Assembly: GCF_026342435.1 (NCBI RefSeq)
Contig: NZ_JAPEMT010000006.1
Coordinates: 62,001-126,000, forward strand
DNA: 64,000 bases
Reading direction: 5' to 3'
Origin: Streptomyces sp. NBC_00237
GTDB lineage: Bacteria > Actinomycetota > Actinomycetes > Streptomycetales > Streptomycetaceae
In this document: piece by piece, positions 58,992 through 64,000 of the stretch
Layout of the letters: each line of letters starts with the position of its first letter
How positions within the stretch are numbered: the stretch's first letter is position 1
Notes under the pieces: generated by a model
What the model was told of the DNA's origin: nothing
The model's database searches: none
The model's input: the letters and a program-made list of their open reading frames with translations, nothing else
Position numbers and translations under genes: made by a program

Positions 58992-60257
58992 ATGATGGCC
59001 GCCACGAAGAGAGCCACCTTCGGCGTCACCGCCGCCGCACTGTCCCTGGCCGCCCTCGCCGGTTGCTCGGGCCAGGAGTCACCGGCGAAGGAGGGCTCCC
59101 ACGGTGCGAAGAAGGCCCCGGCCGCCGCCCCCAAGAGCCCGGTCCGTCTGATCGGCGACGGCTCGACCGCGTACACGGGACTCCAGCCGCTCCAGCCCGT
59201 ACCGAAGAAGCTGGCGCCCGGCGAGAAGCCGCCGCAGTTCGTGGTCTTCTCCTGGGACGGCGCGGGCGAGGACAGCCAGCGGCTCTTCTCCCACTTCCGC
59301 AAGGTGGGGCAGAAGTACGACGCGAAGATGACGTACTTCCTCAGCGGCGTCTACCTCCTGCCCGAGGGCAGGAAGGACCTGTACAACCCGCCGCAGCACT
59401 CGGCGGGCCGCTCCGACATCGGCTTCAACGACGTCAAGGGAATCAGGGACACCGTGGAGCAGATCCGCGGCGCCTGGTTCGAGGGCAACGAGATCGGCAC
59501 CCACTTCAACGGCCACTTCTGCGGCAAGGACGGCGGAGTCGGCACCTGGTCGAAGGACGAGTGGAAGAGCGAGATCGCCCAGGCCAAGTCCTTCGTCAAG
59601 AACTGGAAGTCCAACGCGGCCCTCAAGGACGTCAAGCCGCTGCCCTTCGACTACGAGAAGGAACTCGTCGGCGCCCGCACCCCCTGCCTGGAGGGCCGCA
59701 AGAACTTCATGCGCGCCGCTTCCGAGATGGGCTTCCGCTACGACACCAGCGGCGTCAACGACCAGATCTGGCCCGAGAAGCAGGGCAAGCTCTGGGATCT
59801 GTCGATGCAGCTGGTGCCGGTGCCGGGGCGGGCCTTCCAGACCCTCTCCATGGACTACAACTTCTACATGAACCAGTCGGGCGCGACCCGTGGTGACGAG
59901 GACAGGCACGCGTACTGGGGAGACCAGATGCGCGACGGCCTGGTGCAGGCATTCGAGCGTTCGTACAAGGGCAACCGCGCTCCGCTGATCATCGGCAACC
60001 ACTTCGAGTCCTGGAACGGCGGCACGTACATGCGTGCCATCGAGGAGACCATCAAGACGGTCTGCACCCAGCGCGACGTGAAGTGCGTCTCCTTCCGCCA
60101 GCTCGCGGACTGGCTGGACACCCAGGACCCGCAGGTCCTGGCCAAGCTCCGCACCCTGAAGGTCGGCCAGCCCCCGAAGCCGGACTGGCCCACCTTCCTG
60201 AACCCGGCCACCCCCGCCCGACCCGCGACACACGCCCCGGGGACCGCACAGCACTGA
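58992..60257 (+). CDS. Lipoprotein with polysaccharide-deacetylase-like domain
   Basis: A 421-residue secreted lipoprotein. The signal peptide ends in the lipobox LAGC with Cys25. After an Ala/Lys/Pro spacer, the main domain resembles a NodB-type deacetylase in order: VVFSWDGAGED (place of the TFDDG motif), KMTYFLSGVYLLP, GNEIGTHFNGHFCG (the H-x3-H-type metal motif), then FDYEKELVGARTPCLEGRKNF and ALIIGNHFESWN-like C-terminal His. The FDDG Asp pair is replaced by SWDG, so catalysis may be altered. The ATG at 58992 (or 58995) has AGGG 7 bases upstream. It is divergent from the SulP-CA gene and could act on cell-wall or exogenous glycans. Confidence 0.8.
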   Translation: MMAATKRATFGVTAAALSLAALAGCSGQESPAKEGSHGAKKAPAAAPKSPVRLIGDGSTAYTGLQPLQPVPKKLAPGEKPPQFVVFSWDGAGEDSQRLFSHFRKVGQKYDAKMTYFLSGVYLLPEGRKDLYNPPQHSAGRSDIGFNDVKGIRDTVEQIRGAWFEGNEIGTHFNGHFCGKDGGVGTWSKDEWKSEIAQAKSFVKNWKSNAALKDVKPLPFDYEKELVGARTPCLEGRKNFMRAASEMGFRYDTSGVNDQIWPEKQGKLWDLSMQLVPVPGRAFQTLSMDYNFYMNQSGATRGDEDRHAYWGDQMRDGLVQAFERSYKGNRAPLIIGNHFESWNGGTYMRAIEETIKTVCTQRDVKCVSFRQLADWLDTQDPQVLAKLRTLKVGQPPKPDWPTFLNPATPARPATHAPGTAQH

Positions 60258-60304
60258 TCCCCTGTCTGGCCTGCGCGGGCCGAGCGACACTGACGGTCTC
60301 CGGC

Positions 60305-60377
60305 CTACGCCGGTTGGACGGCGCCGACCGCCAGGCGCTCGTCGAGGACGAAGGCCGGGTCGACCTGGGCAGCCAGG
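60305..60377 (-). pseudogene. Remnant duplicate of the 3' end of the ATPase gene
   Basis: 73 bp matching 60531-60603 at 69 positions, offset 226 bp, encoding AAQVDPAFVLDERLAVGAVQPA and a stop in frame, the same C terminus as the adjacent ATPase gene (GATQPA there). Of the four differences two are synonymous third-position changes and two lie in a single codon (Val for Thr), so the fragment evolved as coding sequence. It looks like the surviving tail of a deleted tandem paralogue. The rest of 60258-60530 shows no feature. Confidence 0.75.
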
Positions 60378-60530
60378 GCAGAGCCGCCGTCTGCGCCCCT
60401 CGCACCGTTCGGCGCCTGGGGCGCCTCTCGGGCTTCGGGGCGCCGCGCCGGACTCCGTCCGTCGGTCCGCTGTCGGTGTGCGCGGGCAGGGTGCGGGTCC
60501 GGCCGCACCGCGTGTCGGCCGCTGGGGCGG

Positions 60531-61523
60531 CTACGCCGGTTGGGTGGCGCCGACCGCCAGGCGTTCGTCGAGGACGAAAGCCGGGTCGACCTGGGCAGCC
60601 AGGTCGGCGCCGGTCTTCGCGTTTCCCCAGCTCTCCGCGTTCTTCAGGTGGAAGTGCACCATCTGGCGGGTGTACCGCTCCCAGTCGCGGTGCGCGTAGC
60701 TGTCCTCGGCGGCGTCCTGGAGGGTCTGGAGGGCGAGACGGTTGTCCGCCTCCAGGAGCTCGAAGCGGGAGGGGCGGCCCTTCTCCATGGCCCGTACCCA
60801 GTCCGAGTGGCCCATCGTGACGAGCAGGTCGTCGCCCACCTCGTCGCGCAGGAACTCCAGGTCGTCCGGGCCCTGCACCTTGTTGCCGACGACCTTCAGC
60901 GCGATGCCGTAGTCCCGCGCGTACTCCTTGTACTGGCGGTAGACGGAGACGCCCTTGCGGGTCGGTTCGGCCACCAGGAACGTCATGTCGAAGCGGGTGA
61001 ACATGCCCGACGCGAACGAGTCCGAGCCCGCCGTCATGTCGACCACCACGTACTCGTCGGGGCCGTCGAGCAGGTGGTTCAGGCACATCTCGACCGCGCC
61101 GACCTTGGAGTGGTAGCAGGCCACGCCGAGGTCGGACTCGGTGAACGGGCCCGTCGCCATCAGCCGGACCTCGCCGTCGTCGAGGGCCACCGGACGCGCG
61201 CAGGCGTCGTACACCGGGTTGTCCTCGCGGACCCGCAACAGACGGGAGCCCTCGCCGGGCGGGGTCGTCTTGATCATCGTCTCGGCGGAGGCGATGCGGG
61301 GGTTGGTGCCGCGCAGGTAGTCCTTGATGAGAGGGAGGTGCGCACCCATGGCGGGCATCGCGGCGGACTCGTCCTCGCTGAGGCCGAGCGCAGCGCCCAG
61401 GTGCTGGTTGATGTCGGCGTCGACGGCGACGACCGGGGCCTCGTTGGCCGTGAGGTGGCGGATGAACAGCGAGGACAGCGTGGTCTTGCCACTGCCGCCC
61501 TTCCCGACGAAAGCGATCTTCAT
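60531..61523 (-). CDS. CooC/MinD-like ATPase with deviant Walker A
   Basis: A 330-residue P-loop ATPase. It starts KIAFVGKGGSGKTTLSSLFIRHL (deviant Walker A GKGGSGKTT, residues 7-15). VVAVDADINQHLGAALGLS is switch I, followed by the Cys-containing VYDACARPVAL and LGVACYHSKVGAVEMCLNHLL, and switch II DEYVVVDMTAGSDSFASGM. This order is that of the CooC subgroup, nickel/metal-cluster insertion or anaerobic maturation factors, although no CO dehydrogenase is near. The ATG at 61523 is chosen as the conserved N terminus. It is divergent from the Fic-like gene by 112 bp. A decayed copy of its last 24 codons lies 153 bp beyond its stop. Confidence 0.87.
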   Translation of the reverse strand: MKIAFVGKGGSGKTTLSSLFIRHLTANEAPVVAVDADINQHLGAALGLSEDESAAMPAMGAHLPLIKDYLRGTNPRIASAETMIKTTPPGEGSRLLRVREDNPVYDACARPVALDDGEVRLMATGPFTESDLGVACYHSKVGAVEMCLNHLLDGPDEYVVVDMTAGSDSFASGMFTRFDMTFLVAEPTRKGVSVYRQYKEYARDYGIALKVVGNKVQGPDDLEFLRDEVGDDLLVTMGHSDWVRAMEKGRPSRFELLEADNRLALQTLQDAAEDSYAHRDWERYTRQMVHFHLKNAESWGNAKTGADLAAQVDPAFVLDERLAVGATQPA

Positions 61524-61635
61524 GTTCACCAAGAGTAGGTGAATGAATGCGGTGCGTGTGCAATTGAAGTGAAGAAGACCACTCCAAGGTGGGGCGGGAG
61601 GGGGCGCGGCGGAACGGTGCGTACGCTCCTTACTT

Positions 61636-62463
61636 ATGAGTACGAACGCTGATCCGCTCGCGGCGCTGGGCGCCCTGCCCGGCGTGCCCGAGGCCGTGGG
61701 TTCCGTACGCAAGGCCGTGGACCGGGTGTACGGGCACCGCGTCATGCGACGTAGGAGCAACGCGGTCACCGGGGAGGCGGCGCTGCGCGGTTCGCGCGGC
61801 TCGGCGGCGCTCTCGGGTGCGGACTGGGCACTGGAAGAGGTGCGGCGGCGTACCGACTTCAGCGGTGACGACGAGGCGCGGGTGGTCGGCGGGGCGCTGC
61901 GGCTGACGGCCGAAGCCGGTCAGCTCCTGTCCATCTGGCGGCAGTCGCCGGTACGGGTGCTGGCCCGACTGCACCTGGTGGCTGCCGGTGGCGCGGGGGT
62001 CGAGGACGAGCTGGTGGGGCGGCCGAGGCTGGCCGGGGAGCCGGTCGACGAACCGCTGATCGAGCTGCCGCTGCCGAGTGCGAGCGAGGTCGCGGGGCGG
62101 CTGGAAGGGCTGTCGCAGCTGATCATCGCCGGTGGTGCGGCCGCTCCGGCGCTGGTGACGTCGGCGGTTGTGCACGGCGAGCTGCTCGCGCTGCGGCCGT
62201 TCGGCTCGCACAACGGGCTCGTCGCGCGTGCCGCCGAACGCATCGTGCTGATCAACAGCGGACTCGACCCGAAGTCGGTCTGCCCGGCCGAGGTCGGCCA
62301 CGCGGAACTGGGGCGCGCGGAGTACGTCGCCGCTCTGGAGGGATACGTGTCCGGTACGCCGGAGGGCGTCGCGGCGTGGATCACGCACTGCGGGCGCGCC
62401 GCGGAACTCGGTGCGCGCGAGTCGATGGCGGTCTGCGAGGCGCTCCAGCGCGGCGCGGCCTGA
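61636..62463 (+). CDS. Fic-fold protein with degenerate active site
   Basis: A 275-residue protein, related Streptomyces copies of which are, from memory, labelled oxidoreductase. Residues about 190-215 read VHGELLALRPFGSHNGLVARAAERIVL, which aligns without gaps to the Fic motif H-P-F-x-x-G-N-G-R-x-x-R as R-P-F-G-S-H-N-G-L-V-A-R. The catalytic His, the first Gly and the first Arg are thus replaced, while PF, NG and the last Arg remain. The N-terminal RGSAALSG aligns with the inhibitory S-x-x-x-E-G helix with Glu replaced by Ser. AMP transfer by the standard mechanism is therefore unlikely. The ATG at 61636 is clear. It sits between the CooC-like gene and the ncRNA locus. Confidence 0.75.
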   Translation: MSTNADPLAALGALPGVPEAVGSVRKAVDRVYGHRVMRRRSNAVTGEAALRGSRGSAALSGADWALEEVRRRTDFSGDDEARVVGGALRLTAEAGQLLSIWRQSPVRVLARLHLVAAGGAGVEDELVGRPRLAGEPVDEPLIELPLPSASEVAGRLEGLSQLIIAGGAAAPALVTSAVVHGELLALRPFGSHNGLVARAAERIVLINSGLDPKSVCPAEVGHAELGRAEYVAALEGYVSGTPEGVAAWITHCGRAAELGARESMAVCEALQRGAA

Positions 62464-62489
62464 CGTGTCGGAACCCGGAGAACAAAGAT

Positions 62490-62517
62490 GCGGCGGTACC
62501 GGAATCGGTACCGCCGC
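62490..62517. terminator. Terminator of the Fic-like gene
   Basis: GCGGCGGTACCG-GAAT-CGGTACCGCCGC, a perfect 12-bp stem with a 4-nt loop, 26 bp after the stop. Confidence 0.85.
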
Positions 62518-62519
62518 TG

Positions 62520-62775
62520 GCATGTCCGTCGAGTTACCAAGCGTCCTCGGATTTTTGCCCATCAGGTCGGGAACTTAGCCCGTGGCCTGGTGCGGCTGGC
62601 CCGTAATCGACGGGTCGACGTCGCGTGGGTGCTCGACTTTCATGCGCGGTCCGTGGGGCCGTCATGCGTAGCAGGTGATCCTCTCGGATGTCCTTGGTCT
62701 CGCGGGCCGTTGAATCCTTTGTACTCCCGTTCTCGGGGAAGCGGAACCCCTGGAAACGCTTCTTTACTTTTACTC
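62520..62775 (+). ncRNA. Candidate 6S-like RNA locus (scr3559 homologue)
   Basis: The 378-bp spacer between the Fic-like gene and the convergent HAD gene has no credible frame, noticeably lower GC than its surroundings and T-rich tracts. It ends on the + strand in a rho-independent-type terminator: GAAGCG-13-CGCTTC at 62738-62762 followed by TTTACTTTTACT. In S. coelicolor the spacer between SCO3558 (HAD, morphological-differentiation-associated protein) and SCO3559 ('oxidoreductase') encodes the abundant 6S-like RNA scr3559; the flanking genes here match (from memory). The 5' end is not located, and the strand is inferred only from the terminator. Confidence 0.55.
62738..62774 (+). terminator. 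Intrinsic terminator with T-tract in the ncRNA spacer
   Basis: GAAGCG and CGCTTC, a 6-bp stem (7 with a G-T pair) around a 13-nt loop, followed by TTTACTTTTACT. A U-rich tail is rare in this genome and suggests a defined RNA 3' end. Confidence 0.65.
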
Positions 62776-62841
62776 TCAAATACGGGCAAAACATCCCGTG
62801 TGGCGTCGGGGCTGAGCAGTCGGGGCCGAGCAGAGGTGGAC

Positions 62842-63690
62842 TCAGCCGGTGACGGCCGCCCGGCGGCGGCTCGCGTACCAGACGAGACCGGCGGTGGCGG
62901 CCGCCGCTCCCACTGCTGCCGCCGCCATCAGTGCGGGGCGCGGCGGCATGGAGAGGGTGGGCAGTCGCTGCTTGAGGCGGACGGGGCGGTTAAAGACGAG
63001 AATCGGCCATTCCCGGGCGGTCGCTTCGCGGCGCAGCGCTCGGTCCGGGTTGACCGCGTACGGATGGCCGACGGACTCCAGCATCGGCACGTCGGTCGCC
63101 GAGTCGCTGTACGCGAAACAGCGCGCCAGGTCGTATCCCTCGGAGGCGGCGAGTTCCTTGACGGCCTCCGCCTTGGTCGGGCCGTAGGCGTAGTACTCCA
63201 CCTCTCCGGTGAAGCAACCGTCGTCACCGACGACCATCCGGGTGGCCACCACCCGGTCGGCGCCCAGCAGTTCACCGATCGGCTCGACCACCTCCGCGCC
63301 GGACGTCGAGACGATGACCACGTCCCGCCCGGCCGCGTGGTGCTCCTCGATGAGGGATGCGGCCTCGTCGTAGATGATCGGGTCGATCAGGTCGTGCAGG
63401 GTCTCGGCGACGATCTCCCGCACCTGCTGCACGTTCCAGCCTTTGCAGAGGGCGGAGAGGTATTCGCGCATCCCTTCCATCTGATCGTGGTCCGCGCCGC
63501 CCGCCAGGAAGACGAACTGTGCGTAGGCCGTTCGTAGAACGGCTCGGCGGTTGATCAGTCCGCCTTGGTAGAAGGACTTGCTGAAGGTCAGCGTGCTCGA
63601 CTTCGCAATGACGGTCTTGTCCAGGTCGAAGAAGGCAGCGGTGCGGGGCAGCGAGTGGTTTTCCACGAGCCGAGCATAGAACCCCACCAT
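62842..63690 (-). CDS. HAD-IB family phosphatase with C-terminal TM (morphological-differentiation-associated type)
   Basis: A 282-residue haloacid-dehalogenase phosphatase. Motif I is FFDLDKTVIAKSSTL (nucleophile D of DLDKT), motif II VVIVSTSGAEVV, a Lys in the GPTKAEAVKELA region and motif III CFAYSDSATDVPML (D...D). The helical cap lies at about 45-110. A membrane helix at about 252-275 (PALMAAAAVGAAAATAGLVWYAS) and a basic tail anchor it. Members dephosphorylate phosphoserine- or lysophosphatidate-like substrates; the S. coelicolor relative SCO3558 is described as associated with morphological differentiation (from memory). The ATG at 63690 is chosen; a start at 63666 is possible. No ribosome site is clear. 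Confidence 0.88.
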   Translation of the reverse strand: MVGFYARLVENHSLPRTAAFFDLDKTVIAKSSTLTFSKSFYQGGLINRRAVLRTAYAQFVFLAGGADHDQMEGMREYLSALCKGWNVQQVREIVAETLHDLIDPIIYDEAASLIEEHHAAGRDVVIVSTSGAEVVEPIGELLGADRVVATRMVVGDDGCFTGEVEYYAYGPTKAEAVKELAASEGYDLARCFAYSDSATDVPMLESVGHPYAVNPDRALRREATAREWPILVFNRPVRLKQRLPTLSMPPRPALMAAAAVGAAAATAGLVWYASRRRAAVTG

Positions 63691-63814
63691 TCGGCGTACG
63701 CTGGGGCGCGTGGGTTTGCCTGGGAAGGCTCTCGGGTACACCATGGAAGTCACGGATCGTTCGCGACCGTGCTACCCCGGTTCGGCTCCTCCCCCCCCGA
63801 GTCGAACCGTGGCA

Positions 63815-63849
63815 GACGACCCCCGCTCTCCCCCCCGGCGGGGGTCGTC
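63815..63849. terminator. Hairpin upstream of the HAD gene
   Basis: GACGACCCCCGC and GCGGGGGTCGTC form a perfect 12-bp stem around an 11-nt C-rich loop. It may end a transcript entering from beyond the window. No gene is visible in 63691-64000; the last 150 bp are comparatively A/T-rich and could hold a promoter. Confidence 0.6.
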
Positions 63850-64000
63850 GCATGTCCGGATGCTTTTTCGGGGCCCGTGGCGGCTCCTGATCCCTGTGCA
63901 TCGTGCGACTCCTCTCTCCACGTTCGTGCGTCGGTGACACCTTCGTACCCACTCAACTCGTCACTCTGTGTAGTTGTTCCGTTCCCCTTGGAAGTCACTG

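Noticed and set aside
62534..62794. An 86-residue minus-strand ORF in the spacer before the HAD gene
   Set aside because: No third-position G/C bias, no recognisable ribosome site and low-complexity C terminus; the spacer is better explained as an RNA locus.

Overview
The window is chromosomal DNA from a Streptomyces or a very close relative. GC content is very high, coding frames show the strong third-position G/C bias of streptomycetes, GTG and TTG starts are common, and many gene pairs overlap by 4 bp. It carries the actinobacterial developmental regulator gene wblA next to a bifunctional penicillin-binding protein and an ArsA pair. From memory, the gene order matches the core-chromosome segment of S. 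coelicolor around SCO3557-SCO3621 (ssd-side HAD gene, acs, nth, crp, arsA pair, wblA, PBP, sigma factor, asd, ask, recR, ybaB, kinase), read here from high to low gene number.

Layout. 1-3.3 kb: a PfpI-like protein with an overlapping MarR regulator, then a receptor-type Ser/Thr kinase. 3.3-4.0 kb: a repeat-rich spacer with seven 26-bp units. 4.0-12.8 kb: class III aminotransferase, GntR, a conserved hypothetical, a SLATT-type membrane protein, then ybaB-recR-DUF5063 and ask-asd. 13-15.5 kb: a sigma factor translationally coupled to a proline/glycine-rich one-TM protein. 15.5-20.3 kb: SURF1, S9 peptidase, an NTF2-like protein, a DUF6191-like protein and an acyltransferase. 20.5-32.2 kb: the most accessory-looking part, with an XRE/hydrolase divergent pair, two orphan hypotheticals, a DoxX/amidohydrolase divergent pair sharing twin palindromes, a GntR-GT2-FkbM operon and a 1333-residue STAND NTPase with 14 WD40 repeats. 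It ends at a tRNA-Pro(CGG). 32.7-45.5 kb: core genes including Pr6Pr, metallophosphoesterase, YqeY, PBP, wblA, the ArsA pair, DUF4177-RidA, NUDIX-MBL, SPFH and crp. 45.7-54 kb: nth, CoA-type NUDIX, a MarP-like protease, GH4, epoxide-hydrolase-like protein, holin-like protein and nhaA. 54-64 kb: acs, a SulP-carbonic anhydrase fusion, a lipoprotein deacetylase, a CooC/MinD-like ATPase with a duplicated 3' end beside it, a Fic-fold protein with a degenerate active site, the intergenic position of the 6S-like RNA scr3559, and a HAD-IB phosphatase.

Functional themes. Genome maintenance (recR, ybaB, nth), aspartate-family amino acids (ask-asd), development (wblA, the HAD 'morphological differentiation' homologue, Crp, scr3559-like RNA), the cell envelope (PBP, MarP, holin-like protein, lipoprotein deacetylase), acetate and bicarbonate handling (acs with a possible DasR site, SulP-CA) and respiration (SURF1). 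The most notable signals are the Fic-fold protein lacking catalytic and inhibitory residues, the ncRNA locus beside it, the DasR-like site before acs, the twin operators at 24.3 kb, and the two-propeller STAND protein. All comparisons with S. coelicolor are from memory and were not searched.
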